Below are positions 25,401-38,678 of a DNA stretch of 64,000 bases, one piece after another. The DNA comes from Gymnorhina tibicen (Eukaryota > Chordata > Aves > Passeriformes > Artamidae): assembly GCA_013399875.1 (NCBI GenBank), contig VXAZ01007590.1, positions 323,216 to 387,215 on the forward strand, read 5' to 3'. The notes beneath the pieces were generated by a model that saw nothing but the letters and a program-made list of their open reading frames with translations, did not search any database and was not told the origin of the DNA. The position numbers were made by a program, and so were the translations under genes. Numbering within the stretch: position 1 is the stretch's first letter; every line of letters starts with the position of its first letter.

Positions 25401-25599
25401 AAGTACTTACACATTAGCACCATTTTCTGTCATATTCTGTTCCATTAAAAATTAGAGGAGTATTCACCAAAGTTAACTTTCAATCTGGGTAACTGCTGAG
25501 ATCTTGTTATTAAAATTTCTAGAGAGATGTCTCTGCCTGAATTAAGGTGCAAGTAAGACTGTATGCTGAAGTCAATAGCATGAATTTCATTTAACAGTG
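22436..25599. other. Unannotated AT-rich DNA
   Basis: No gene or repeat recognised. An imperfect hairpin lies at 23517-23547, and low-complexity ATATT sequence at 24208-24245. Confidence 0.5.
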
Positions 25600-25850
25600 A
25601 GCTAGAGAAAGAGAGAAAGAAATAGAAAAAGAAGGGGGAGACAGGGAGGGGGCAGAGAGAAAGAGAGTGACAGAGAGAAAATATCACCACTCTGTGGATC
25701 CCTGTCATGTCCCATTGATCCTCTTCTTCGGTTTCCTTGGGGGTGACCGTCCTGCAGAACATAGAGTTCAGTGGATTAACATACTTTTGGGCCAGGTGGG
25801 AATGCCCAGGTACCTCCTCTGGGTGGGGCACAAGTTTGACGCTGTCTCTG
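25600..25850. other. Purine-rich tract and GC-richer sequence left of the LTR
   Basis: 25600-25681 is GA-rich with several G runs (AAGGGGGAGACAGGGAGGGGG). 25682-25850 is more GC-rich than background and has an open plus-strand frame (25667-25906) that runs into the LTR. It may be part of an ERV interior, but there is no polypurine tract directly before the LTR, so I cannot assign it. Confidence 0.35.
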
Positions 25851-26503
25851 TGTCCTGGGTTGACTGTATGATACTGTATTCCCTATCTGCCCTATGCCAG
25901 ACATGAATCCTGTGCCTTTCTGTGTCTTTAAGCTGGGTCTGAAAGAAAGGGAGAAAAAAAACTGAGCAGTTTTGTGTTCAAGGACACAGATACACACTCC
26001 CCTGCATTCTGCTGCTGTGGAGCCAAGGAAAGCACCTTCCTGCTTTTTCCTCAGCTCTCGGCTGTCTGCAGCAGGGAAGAGAGTGACATTCTCTTGGAGT
26101 TTTTTGCTAGCTTCTTGTTTGTTAGCTAAAGCACAGAGCCCTGGGACTTTGGTTTCTTCTTCTCTTCTGGACTGTTCAGAAACACCAGAGCATCACCAGG
26201 AGGCCCCCACACCGTGGCCTGGAGGGGCCCACGCCAAACCCCAGCTCCGGAGAGGAGAAAGCCCCACCCACAAAGGACTCTGAAGTCTACCCAGGTTCTC
26301 TCCACAGCAAGAGGTTTTATTATTTAGCTTTTTTTTTTTTCCATGCCTGCGTGCACTTTACTTGTTAAATAAACAGGGTTTTTTTCACTTTCCTCCGAGG
26401 AAAATTCTTTCTGAACCTGGTGGGGGACGGGTGGCTGTAACCTGCCTTCTACCAGAGGACATTCATTTCGGACGTTCCTCCGAATTTGTCTCAAACCAGG
26501 ACA
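25851..26503 (+). mobile_element. ERV LTR (653 bp), family A, copy 1
   Basis: TGTCCTGGGT at the left and ACCAGGACA at the right give TG...CA termini with a TGTCC/GGACA inverted repeat. AATAAA lies at 26368-26373, with a CCTGCCTTCTACC segment and a CGTTCCTCCGAATTTGTC segment after it. The same order of blocks occurs in the LTRs at 46856-47496 (plus) and 43707-45502 (minus, interrupted): CCAGACATGA near the start, CAAGGACACAGA, a GGAGGGGCCCACGCC block, AGAGGTTTTATTATTTAGC, GGTGGCTGTAACCTGCC. Flanks GTCTCTG (left) and GTCTTGC (right) are only loosely alike, so a target duplication is not established. No primer-binding site follows. Open frames inside it are not viral genes. Confidence 0.85.
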
Positions 26504-29500
26504 GTCTTGCACCAGACACAGAATCTGTTGCATCCCTTTGCATCACATGCAATCCTCTGGTGCAAGGTCTCAAGAATTCCTATTAGAATAAAGTGTTCCA
26601 CGTGGTATTATCTTGAAAAATATCTGAATATGGAATAGCAGTTTTTAAAATTTAGTTTTAATTGTTTAAGCTTATAATTTGCAAGTTAGAAGTGTCTCTT
26701 GAAGAACAGATATATATTCTGAATTTGAAAATATGTTAACACATGTACAGCTGTAGGTACACATGAACTTATTCCCTTCATTGGGACTGATCGCATTGCA
26801 TTTTAAAATTAGTTACCTATGATTCCTTCTTTGAATTTAAGAGAGAACTGAAACATTGCAGCATAATTGGGACTTTCTGAGGAGTTTGAAAATGCTCAAG
26901 ATGGTTTGAAAAGGCTGCAGATACATAGCCCTCATACTGTGCCCCAAGTTTATAAAACATGGAACATTATTAATTCGTAAATATTACACCTTTGATCATT
27001 GATACAAAGGCATAAATGTTTAAAGTAAGCTTTGATAAGATGGATAACAATTCCATTGTTTTTGTTATATTCTTTTCTCTTTCAATTGCTCTTTTTAATA
27101 AGTCCTTCATTACAAATCCACCTTTTATACATAATAATATAAAGACACTAATAATATGTAATGACACTAAAGTAGTAATGAATATAAGTGAATATGTGCT
27201 TCTATATAAGTAAGCACAAAATAATATTCTGTGAACTTGATTAACACTGACAAGTAATTCACAGCCCGTACTACCAATTCTGGCTCTTCCTAATCAAAAA
27301 GATGTCTTTTTATGATTCTGAAGGGAAAAAGGCAAGTATTTTTTTTCTACTTTTGTACATTTTATCACAGATTGTTATTTATTTCACTGTGTAAGTGGTA
27401 TCCTTGCAAAAACTTGCATGGTCCTTCAAAAAGTACAATCTACTCCGGCCAAAAAAAAAGCAGAAGCCTGATGTCCTGATATTCACCAAAAATGAAAGTT
27501 GGATTCTATGCTTGTAATATTTTCACTTGTAAAATGAATGCTTTGAAATGTGTCTCTGTCAAAATAGAGCCAGAATTTTATCAGTTCTTCATCAGCTTTA
27601 TATAATCTAGAAAGAGAAGTAAGATATATCATAACTTCAACAAGCACAAGCCTTTCAACCCAGCAATAACAATATTCACAGTAAGTTTTTCATACTATCC
27701 ATAAAAACCCATGCTTCACTCCAAACTTTGAAAATAACTATAAACCCAAGTCTACCAATGAATATTTCATCTGCATAAAAACATATTATACAAGAGGTTA
27801 AATATCAATTAATAAAATACAAGAACTTTTTCATATTTTTAAAATTGTGAAAGCTTACTCTTATGAAATTTGTATTAATTATTTAATTAATTCTTTGTAT
27901 TCCACAGGAATTTTCAGCCATATTTTACATAGAGGAGCTAATGGACTAGCTTTAGACAAGGGACCAGAATGAAAATGGGTGTCTAACTGGACCTTTACAA
28001 TTAAGTATCTGACTACTTATTAAAGGTGGTAATCTGGAATATGTCTAGAAATTTCCTCTTGTTGTATCTAAACCAGCTGATATTTCTTAATGTGCTGGTC
28101 AACATCTTGGACAATGTGTCCCAAAGTGTCTTTGCTTCAGAAGTGATTAGTTTATGCGTATGTAAGACATTTATAAAAGGTCAATTAAAGCTGCTCCTGC
28201 AACAAAGGTCACATGCGTCTTTTGCATATAGTTAAGATATTTAAGAGATGTTTCACATGCAGTTTTGTTACACCAATAACAGTAAGTTATGCATATGTGG
28301 TGGACAGCTGAATTACAAAAACTAAAGGAAAATAGTGATTCAAGCAAAACAATGACACAAATAGTCTCTGCTGATCCAGCTCAAAATGACACTGGAAAGA
28401 CCCTTGCAATAGATTCCCTTTACCACCAAATGAATACTGACTATGGTTTAAGTGAGATTTAAATCCCTGTGCATGTGTGAGCCTATTCCAAGATCTCAAT
28501 ATTTTTCCCTGCCTTTAACAAATATTTTATGAGTGTTTTCAGAGAAATTTATGATCTCAGAAGTGAAAATTTCCATCTTTAAGCATGGACTTTCACAATA
28601 TGCGTAGCGTGCTTTGGTACTAGACCTATACTATATAATGACATTTGGTTCTGGTGCTTTGAAAAAACTGTACATGTTCTCATAAAACTTTTGGTTCTTT
28701 TTCAGAGGTTACAGAGGACCTGCAGATATCATACAATCCTCTCTGATCATGACTTTTGTTTTCTCACATTCAGAATAATAGAGTATAATGGAGTTAAAAT
28801 TGGTAACACATTTGCCATGTTACCTCAAATGCTTCTCTTATGTAAGGCCCTGCTGAACAATGAAGATAAGGAAGACAGAAAGTTCACACATACTTCTGAC
28901 TGCCAGTGAGATAGATTTATTTAAGAAAGCTCCTGAGAGACCAATTAATATCACCAGGTTGTCAAAATAGCATGTGTACCATGAAAAATACAGGCAGCCC
29001 ATCGATGCACAGTGAAGGTAAGGTCACTGAACACAAGAACACTAGGGGACAAATTTAGTCTGAATGGAGTAAAAACTGAGCACTAATTAAGTGAATTGTG
29101 AAACACTCAAAACGGCAAAAAGTGCCTAGTCTAGAACTGCATTTTCTAAAGAGGCACTGTTTTTGTTAAAGAAATACCACTGTTAAACATTGAAAAGGCA
29201 AGATTAAATATCATTTCCACAAAGCTTGATGGTTCCTATCTGTGAGAGTGGTCATAGTTCAGAAATGATGATAAATTTTAGCTTAGATGATTCAAGTACA
29301 ACTTCATTGTTTTACATTAGGAAAGAAGATATTGTGAAATGCAGACATGTCCAACATTTAATTGTGATCCCTAGGGTTCTCTGTTCAGGCAATGCTGTTC
29401 AACTATGAATTGTATTTATCAGTGTCCTAGGAGTATAAACTAGGTAATTTGAAGTTAGGGAGGAGGTTAGATTTGAAGTTGGGGAGGAGGATAGAAGATT

Positions 29501-32186
29501 GCTTGATATAATGATAGCAAAATTATATGTGACTTATGATTTTGCCTTTGTCATTGTCTAAGTTATTTAAAGTAAAGGCATTGAAGCAGTATCTACACTG
29601 TGTTTAAGATGCTGAAACAGTACATGGCAAAGTTAACTCTGTTCTCCGACTTACCTTCACAAACCCGTGATAACATATGTAGAATATCCATGAGTGGAGC
29701 AGTGTTCTGTGTGAGGACAGATCAACTTAAGCTGCACACAGACTCCAACTGACCATGATCCAGAGACATTTCTACCAAGGAAGAAACCTAGATGGACTCC
29801 TAGACAATCTAACTGAAATTGGCATGCACATATCCAGTCATATATCACAAGGATGAGCACAAGCTCATACTCTGATGTCTGCTTTCCAATCACACCTGTG
29901 CACACACAGAGTATATCCCATGGCAAATATAAATCCAACAGTAAAGCTGACCAAGGTAGCTGGCATCTGGGAATAAAAAAACCCTTCCGAACCGTTTGGA
30001 TGGTTTAAGGATTTGACATGAGTTTGACTTAAGTTTCTACTTATTGTACTTTAGCTGTCATTTTTCTGCCTCTTAATTCAAAATAGAAGTTTTTATCATA
30101 TTGGAATGTTGTGACAACAAACACATTAATTACTGGGGGTTTATTTTATTTTAGTAGCATTTTGTATATATATGCCTAAATAAATGTAAGTCTTCATGAG
30201 GCAAGATGGTTTTTTGTTTGTTTCTTATCATATAGGATATTAAATTACAGCATTATAGCACCTAAACACTTAAAATCAAAATGATGTATGACACCAGTGT
30301 GGTCTTCAGATGTCCATTTGTATGAGACATACAGTTTTGCCACACCCTATCGCTTCTTGAGAAGTAAAGTTCATTGAAGCAAAGCTAAGATAGAAGTAGA
30401 ATATGCTGAGACAAAGGTTGTCATGAAAGTAAACATCCTCTCCTTGAATAACTGGTAGCTGATGTAATTACAATAGCACTTAAAGCTCTCAGAGACATTC
30501 ATTAATCTTTGCAATGAAGAGTGAGCATTCCCCAAAATATTTAGGCATCCTGGTATACACAAACAAGTAACCTCCTGTTTGAATGTACTAAATCAACTTT
30601 TTTCCAAGTTTTATCTCTATATCAACCCTAACAATATTGTTTTGAGAGTATTTGTTTTGAGAACATAGAGTCAGCTATCTGGTGAAAATGTCTGTAATTC
30701 TGAAAAACTGAGGTAACTATATACCAGTGATTTATGGTTCAGGGTAACTTATTTTCCACTATGATATAAAGAAAAAAATGCTAGATGGCTGTTTATATAA
30801 ACTGTGGTTGGGGAAAAGAACATGGCTTTTATAAAGACAAGTGTTTCCTCACAACTCTCAAGCCTTCTAGTATGCATATCAAATGTGTGAGTGAGGATAA
30901 TATGGTTAACAATGTCTTGGTTTCCAAGCAGATTTTGGCAAAGTTCCTCAACAAAGGCTTTTAAGAAGGCATTCAAGGCATAAGCATAATGGCAACTGGT
31001 TGCTCAAATAGTTGATTTAGAAAAGCAGAATCTCATAAATGGTCAGTTTTTGCTGTGAAAGGAGATTACCCATTGAGTTCTACAGAAAACTGTATCATGC
31101 AATCTGTATCATTCAACAGGTAAATGACAATAAAATTCAAGTGAAAAGGTTATTGATGACATACCGGGATGAGAGCTGATTCTGAACAACTTCAGAAGGA
31201 GACTAAAAACTGAGTATCTGTGGGACAGAATTATGTCTAGACTAAAAAAAAGTGACACGTTCAAAAAATAATATTACCTTAAAAAATAATATGCAGAACT
31301 TTAAACTAAGTCCTATTGTTAAGAATCAAAAACTTAGTAGTATGAAATGGTTAACTTAATATGAAGTACCGGTGAAAAACTGCAAAATTATTAAGAAATG
31401 AATTCTGTAAAAAATGGAAAATACTGTGAGGAAGATTAGCATATCTTTGGTTTATTCATATCTTGAATATGACCTTTATTTCTGGCTCTGCATATTAAAA
31501 AAATGTATAGGACAATTGGAAGAAATTCAGATAAATGTAATTATGATATTCAGAGATATGAAATATCTTCTATTTAAGAAAAAAATGTGTAATATTCTTA
31601 CCATAAGTTGTCTTCAGTCTGGGAAAAAAGATAACAGCATTATTACAGAGGTCTACAAAGTCAGACATGGTAGGAAAAGAATAGATATGGGTTAAATATT
31701 CACTATTTCTAACAGTACGGGAACAAAAAGTGTTAAGTGAAGATGGTAGGAACTTGGTTTATGAAAGAAAAAATAAGCCAGTGCTTCACATTACAGGTAG
31801 ATGTCCTGGGAAATTCTTAGCCTTCTGAATGCTGAAGTATGGGCTAAAAGAGCTTGAAGACTGGAGTCTTCCCTAGTCATCCATTTATAACTACTTTTCT
31901 TAATGGTTGTCACCTTAGATATAATTCTGTCCTTAATATAATTGAAGGATCTTCCTGATGGGAGCAGGCATAAAGGTGACTTGGTTATAATTCAAAAATC
32001 ACTGGCAGAAAATGTCTGCTAAAAGACTGACAGAAGAAGATGCCTACCAGCCTGGGAGCTGCCAGAGAGCTGCTCGACTGAGAATCTGACCTGGGAACTA
32101 GATGCATCCTTAAGAATTGTAGCTCATTTCTTTGGAGATGAGATACCATCATTAAGAGAAAATACAAGAAACTGCACCAGGAAGTT
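26504..32186. other. Unannotated AT-rich DNA
   Basis: No gene or interspersed repeat recognised over 5.7 kb. A 24-bp tandem duplication lies at 29448-29495. A run beginning TTCTTTTTCAG near 28695 looks like a splice acceptor, but the frame after it has no recognisable product. Confidence 0.5.
29448..29495. repeat. 24-bp tandem duplication
   Basis: Two adjacent 24-bp units beginning TTTGAAGTT and containing GGGAGGAGG, differing at two positions. Confidence 0.88.
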
Positions 32187-32478
32187 ACAGAATCATAGAC
32201 TACTCTGGATTGGAAGGGATCTTTAAAGGCCATCTAGTCCAACTCCTCTCACAATGAGCAGGGACATCTTCAACCAGATCTTGGCCCCATCAAACATTGC
32301 CTTGAATGTTTCCAGGGATGAGGCATTCAACACTCCTCTGGGAAACTTGTTCCTGTGTTTCACCATCCTAATTGTGAAAAATTTCTTCCTTTTATCTAGT
32401 TTAAATGCATCCTCTTTTAGTTTAAAACCATTACCTCTTTCCCTATCACTACAGACCCTGTCAGTTATCATCTGAAAA
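32187..32478 (-). mobile_element. CR1 LINE 3' end, antisense
   Basis: The plus strand opens with ACAGAATCATAGA, the reverse complement of the CR1 terminal octamers, followed by GGATTGGAAGGGATCTTTAAAGG, CATCTAGTCCAACTCC, a CTGGGAAACTTGTTCCTG block, and AACCATTACCTCTTTCCCTATCACTACA. This is the last ~290 bp of a CR1, severely 5'-truncated. Frames on both strands are incidental. Confidence 0.93.
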
Positions 32479-35400
32479 GGTGATAAATTCTAAATAAATA
32501 TAAAAAATTGTGATGTCTCTGAATAGAACAAATGAAACACAGAATGCAATAAAACTCATCTACCGTTGTCAGATGATATATTAGGTATTTTTATTTTTAT
32601 AACACTGAGTTATTTATTGTAATTGTTAGAAATAATGACTAGAGATTATTATGCAGGGAAAGGGAATCTGAATTTGAGGTTAGACTGAGATGAACCCCAG
32701 TAGCAGACTACATAAAATGTAGGTTATTTGGCTCATCTTACAGAAGGGAACAAATGTCTGACTGATCTTGATTACTAGTAGAAATATGAAGACTTGGTAA
32801 GGTGTTGTACAAGCAGAATCTCTTTAGGATTGTATTTTGTCAAAATAAGTGAAGGAATCAATAAAACCTGCTTATTTTTAATAAACTTGCTCTGGAATTA
32901 CTTCAGCCTTGTCTTTTAAAAGGAAATTCTGGCAGTACAATACCAAGTGGGTTATGATTGAAACCCTCCCCTAAGAAAAGCAAAGAGGAGATTTCTCTTG
33001 GCAAATGAGTTCATATGGACTCAATAGCCAGCAACGATACCCCTCTCTAGAGTGTCCTGAGACCTTTTCCCTTGTCTGGGTAGTCATGACACCTGTTCCA
33101 TCTCCATTGTCATGTCTAACTTCTGTTTTACTGTCTTCTCAGTTATTTCTAATTATTTTATTCAATTTCCTTGTAATCTCTTTTTACCCATGATCCTCCA
33201 TTCCCCTTTCATTTTTTCACTGCTATTTTATGTATCTGCCATGATTATTTCTAGAAGAGGTACCTTGAAATGCTGATTTATCTCAGCAGATGAAAGTCTT
33301 GTTAACTTTTCAGATTCAGTAGCATTTAAACAGTGGTATAAATTTCTCCAGGAAACCTTCTCTCTGAATTTCTCTGTTTTGTTCTTGATTCAAATTCAAG
33401 CTGCCATCTATCTTTCTGAAAATTAGACGTGTGCAGTCACCCTGTCTACAAATAATTTTTGTATCTAATGGAATACTTTTGAAATTCTATGAAAAATGGT
33501 GTCCCTCCATTCCTCAAAATTCTATCAGGTAAAATATTTTCTGTTATATTGTGTGTCAAAAGCTCAGCCGTAAAAGAACACAGAGAGACAATGACAGATG
33601 TGGGAGCTCTGGCTACTTGCAGGCCCATCAGAGAGACTCATTTAAGGCCCATCTCCACAAATCCAGGAAAGAGCAGAAACAAAAACAAAGGTAGCAAACA
33701 GAAACTGAGGACTCAGACGAAGGGATACCCTACTCAGACTCCTCCCAAGGAGATGTCAAAGGCATGGAAGAATCAGAAGTATTGATTGATCTGAAAAATG
33801 CCAAGAGTAAACACTTTTTTAATTGAATAAAGCATTCATTTATTCCAGTCTTAAACTGGAAGAAAAAAATTAAGGTCTGTGCGTTTCTACTTTGAATTTT
33901 ATGTATACCTCATTATGGAAAAAAAAAAATTATTGGGCCATTTACAGCCTCTGTTCAGCTTATTAGAGCATGAATCAATAGATTAGACAATTCAGTGATT
34001 TTACACTTGTTGTGTGAAGTTTCAAGAACAGCTTTATATAAGATGCACTAAAACTTGCAGAGCAAAACCTTCACTGAAAAATTCGTCTAAGCCAAGAAAT
34101 CCTGCAAATGACATAATCTAAGCCTTAAATTGTGTTTCTCTCTGACTCTCAACAGAGGATGAAGGATAAGGTCCTTTTCAAAACTTACTGCACTTTAGCA
34201 CATTTTAAAAAGAAGTTGAACTATTTTCTCATTTAATTAATTAAAACTGTTATTTGTTAGTTCCTTGAAAATCACACCTTAGTTGAAGGATAAATCTGAA
34301 GAGCTCATAGTGTTATGAATGTTTCTAAAATAAAGAAAGTTCTCTTTTGCTCTGCAATTTAGAATTTCCACCAAAAAGAATCGTTAAAATTCTAGCCTTG
34401 TTACAAAAAGCGGGAGACAAATGATCCTTCTACAGCCTGATTAGGTACAGGACTTCATGTACATCTTTAAAACTCTTAATTTTCACAGGCTCTTAATCTA
34501 ATTTATCTGATAGAAAAAGATTGGATATCCTTTGCTATACTTCTGCACTTCTAGTTATTTATATTATTAATCAGATGATTATCACATCAAAATGATCATT
34601 CAAAAATGTAAAGCTTTTTCTCCTACTTAATTTTCCTTTATTGTATGGTTTCAACTACATACTTCTACATTTCTTTCAATTTTTCTCATTGAAAGAAAAT
34701 TCTAGGGTTATGGATGTTCTTCTGAACAATATTGTGTGTTGCCATTATTCTGCTGTTGTATATGGATGGATACGAGTAGTCCACTCTTTTTCATGCATAG
34801 AGTGTCATGCTGGACTGGAACCTAGTGGAAGAATGGCTAATATTCTTTATTGCTTATATAAAGACACTTCCAGGCCTCTGATGGCCTCCTGTATTAAAAA
34901 AAAACAAAACCAAAAAGCTTCTTGTTTCAAGGATTTCACCATCTAAAATAGTACTGAATAAAATGCTGAGAAAAAAAATGGCAAGAAGGAAGCAAAGTAT
35001 TTTGTGCTTGAAGTGGAACACTAAATCTGTAGTCGATCAGAAATAGAATTTATATTTGTTATACCCTAGTTGAACATTGATGGCTTAATCCATATTCTAT
35101 TGCTCCCATCTTCAGCATAAATGTGGAGGTTACATGCCACTCCAGCAACCAGAAATGTACCATGCAGGACAGGTAGAGCACCCATCTTCCCTTCCAGACA
35201 AGGGAAGTATATTGTACTATCAAATCCAGGATATGAAGTATTTGAAAACATAAAAAGATATGCACTTTGTCATATCAGTACTCCCCATGATACTATGGTA
35301 ATTATTTCTTTAGGTTCTGAAGGATAGGAACTAATGTTCATTAGATAAATCCATTCAATCGTCACTTTTACAAAGATCTGCCCACAGCAAAACAGACAAG

Positions 35401-35817
35401 TTACCATTAGAGTACAGTTCTGTGACCAGCTACCTTTTCTACTCAGTGGAACCCCCCCGCCATTATCAACCCCCCATTACTCCTGGGTCACCTAATCCAT
35501 ACTTTAAGAAGTCTGTCTTAGTTTGAGAGGCTTTCATTCCCATCTCATTTTCTTTGCTGCATGTCTCATACACAAGTATTGATGTATTCTCACAAAGTAT
35601 TGACAGTGAAACACAGCAAACAACTCAAAATCAGCCAATCCCTTGATGTGAATTGAGGTCATTATAGTAAAGGACATTGTCACATTCATCTTCCACTAAG
35701 TGATAGCCAATACAGACAAATTTTTGGAGACATTATTTTACTTTTATAATTATGAGATTCCTTGAGTTTCCCAACCACTGAATTAAGTCAATCCTGTCCA
35801 TTTAATTGATTATTGAA
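32479..35817. other. Unannotated DNA
   Basis: No repeat or exon recognised. An open frame at 33489-33785 (98 codons, plus) is Lys/Thr-rich without recognisable domains. 35059-35327 is open in three overlapping frames (see findings). Confidence 0.5.
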
Positions 35818-36308
35818 CCAGGACTCCGTCTGGTTCAGTATAAAAATCATATAACTGATGGAGAAAGTCCAGAGAAGGCCACTAAATTGATCAAAGGGCT
35901 GGAGGACCTCTCTAATGAAGACGGGTTGAGAGAGCTGTGGTTGCTCAGCTTGGAGAAGACAAGGCTTCAGCAAGACCCTTACAGAACTTTCTGGTACCTA
36001 AAGGGGGCCTATAAGAAAGCTGAAGAAGGACTTTTTATGAAAAAGTGTAGCAATAGGACAAGGGGGAATGGCCTAAGCTGAAAAAGGGTGGGTTTAGATT
36101 AACTATTAGGAAGAAATTCTTTCTTATGAGAGTGGTGAGGCACAGGAACGAGTTGTTCAGAGAAGGTGTGGATGCCCCATTCCTTGAAGTGTTTAAGTCC
36201 AGGTTGGATGGGGCTTTGAGCTACCTGGTCTAGTGGAAGGTGTCCCTTCCCATGGCAGAGTTGGAACTAGATGATTTTAAAAAGTTCTATGATTCAATGA
36301 CTCTATGA
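35818..36308 (+). mobile_element. CR1 LINE 3' end, sense
   Basis: The sense CR1 order is visible: GTCCAGAGAAGGCCAC, AGGGCTGGAGGACCTCTC, GAGAGAGCTGTGGTTGCTCAGC, AGGACAAGGGGGAATGGC, the GAAGAAATTCTTTC block, ATGCCCCATTCCTTGAAG, CTACCTGGTCTAGTGGAAG, and a tail of TTCTATGATTCAATGACTC. About 490 bp remain. The 5' boundary is blurred by decay. Confidence 0.93.
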
Positions 36309-38381
36309 CTTTGTTTTCAATATAACCTTTCTGAACATTCATCTGACAGACTTAAATGAGGAAAATCAAAATGAGGTCATAAAGAGAGAGACTTTCTTCA
36401 TTAACAATTAAATATTTGTTTGAATTAGTATTTCCTTTCTAAAATTATTTTTCCACCAGTTATATACATGGGAACAAGTTCATTACTTCCATGATTGAAT
36501 ATATTACACTATTAAAATTTTTAAATTACACTTGAACTCTTCTATCTTGTTTCTTAAAAATATCACGAGAAGTCAATATGGATTCTTAAAAACCCACAGA
36601 TAATTATCAAAATAACTGATCAGTCTTCTAAGAAAAATATTATAGCAGCATGCAGAAACTGACGAGCATTTAAAAATTTACACTGAAATGAAATTCAGGC
36701 TGACTTTAGGCATTCATTTCCAAATATTTCCATTTTCAATCTTACCCATCACCTTCCTTCTCCTCCACTCCTCCTGACCTTGATCAGTCCCTATCTTAAC
36801 AGTGGAGGAAATGAATTAGCAATTGTCCTGACTGAATAGTGAGTACTGCAAGAGATAAAATTTATAATAAAATTCAGGTGAAAATAAAGCTTTGGTCACT
36901 CCAAAGGGGAAGAAAAGTAGAGAAAGGAGAATTACAAAATTGAAGTTGGGCTTTTAATGTCTACTTAAAATTTACATTAGGTATCTAATCTTTCTTTGAA
37001 AATGACCCTTCATAGTATTTGCAATTTTTCAGATTATGAAGACTTTCAAACCTAAGAGTTCTTTTCAAGGACGTTTCAAGTTTTAATTTCATATTTCTCC
37101 ATGTTATATGGCATTTATTTTCTCTCCAGCTATAGATCTTTACAGCTGTACAGCTCTCCAAAAAGATGATTCAACAGCGAACCTAGAAGTGCTGAGTTGT
37201 AAATGTATCTGTAGCATTATTTTATTCAATGCAGAAAATTTAGTCTGTTCTTAAATATTTTCCACTAGAGAGGTGAATAAAATCTTTGCTTCTGCTTCTG
37301 TAAGAAAGCTCAAGTGATATAATAATTGCACTAATAATAGAAATGATGAACAATAAGTGTAATTTAATTGTGAAAATTTACATAAGTGTGACTAAATGTC
37401 ACAATAGCTTCAATTTTTTGTCAGATGACCAATAAAGAAGTAAAAATTCAGTAGCATCACTAAATAGTTCTGAAAACTAATACAATGAAACAAATTTAAT
37501 TTTACAGTTTATATCAGGTGATAAGTTAATGTTTAAAGGTAAGTAGATAATATTGCAGATTTAAGTGACTCAGTAAGCCTGACTCATTTAACTGAGCTAA
37601 TTTATGATATTTATTTGAAAAAAAAATCTCATATTTACTCAGAAATATCTTTCAAACATGCCACTCTTCTGAATACATCAAAATTAATGTCTTTGCCTTT
37701 TCATATGCAATTGTCAAAGTTTTTGCTTACTCACAAAAGGATCTAGAGGTGGCAGTTTATTTTTCAGATGAAAATTTTCCATGTGTTAACAACTACGTCT
37801 GTATTTGCTAAGCAGGATATTTGTAATCCAACAGCTAGACATCCTGTATGCAGACCAGTAAGTAAAGCCTCCAGTACATATATCAAAATTGCCTGATAGT
37901 ATGATAATGTAGATTAGAGCTCTCTTGAAGTGTAAAATAGTATCCTATTTAAAATTTTAATCTCTTGTTTCTTTCTTTTTTCTTCTGTTAGTAAAAAGGA
38001 GTCACCTTATAGTTTCAGCCAATGTCCTCTCTTCTATAGGTGATTTAGACTAGCATATAAAGATGTGCACTTTTATTTCCTCTATTGGTAAAATTGGATA
38101 CAAGATTTTCTCCATTTAAGACAAAAATTCTTGCTTTAATAGCAAAATTCTAGTTGGCAGTACAGTAAACGTTATCTTTATACTGTAATTTTTGAAATAA
38201 TGCTAAGAACATTTCTGTAATACATTAGAGAAGTAGACTCAATCTTACATTTCCATTACTTAATTTTCAATACCCTAGTAAAATTTTTTCTATTCACTTG
38301 TGCTTCTCATTGCCAGATAACCTATCCATGGGGCAAAATAAGTACATGGCAGCACAAAGGAGCACTTCGTGGCACAGATGC
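36309..38381. other. Unannotated AT-rich DNA
   Basis: No gene or repeat recognised; stops are dense in all frames. Confidence 0.55.
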
Positions 38382-38394
38382 TGGGGGGAGGAGG
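38382..38394 (+). other. Retroviral polypurine tract
   Basis: TGGGGGGAGGAGG directly abuts the TGTCAC start of the LTR that follows, which is where plus-strand DNA synthesis would prime. It marks the LTR as a 3' LTR or the remains of one. Confidence 0.6.
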
Positions 38395-38678
38395 TGTCAC
38401 GCGGCAGGCCCCTACAGAGGGGAGCCTGTCGGAAAATGACAGACGGGTGAACAGTGCATGATCACCCCACAGAAGGACATTTAGAAGGTGTGTTGCTGAT
38501 GTGGGAACACGGGATTGGTTGTATAGTGAGAATTGCCATGTAAGGAAATGCTGTGTCTTGGGGAAGTGTATAAAACCAGCTCGTTTCCTTTGAATAAACG
38601 ATCCAGATCAGAGATTCAGATCAGAGAGCCAGGAACCAGAACCAGACTCAGACTAAGTCTGAATTTCAATCACCGACA
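38395..38678 (+). mobile_element. ERV 3' LTR (~284 bp)
   Basis: The segment starts TGTCAC and ends ACCGACA, giving a TGTC/GACA terminal inverted repeat. It is much more GC-rich than its flanks. TATAAAA is at 38569-38575 and AATAAA at 38593-38598, a short spacing seen in compact avian ERVK-like LTRs. The polypurine tract sits immediately upstream. No matching 5' LTR, interior or target duplication is visible, so the rest of the provirus has been lost. The left boundary could instead be the TGTCGG at 38427. Confidence 0.7.

Noticed and set aside
28691..28909. Possible exon after a TTCTTTTTCAG acceptor-like site
   Set aside because: The frame has no recognisable domain, no donor site and no neighbouring exons; pyrimidine runs before CAG are common by chance in AT-rich DNA.
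33489..33785. 98-codon Lys/Thr-rich plus-strand frame
   Set aside because: No recognisable similarity, start context or splice signals; composition alone can explain it.
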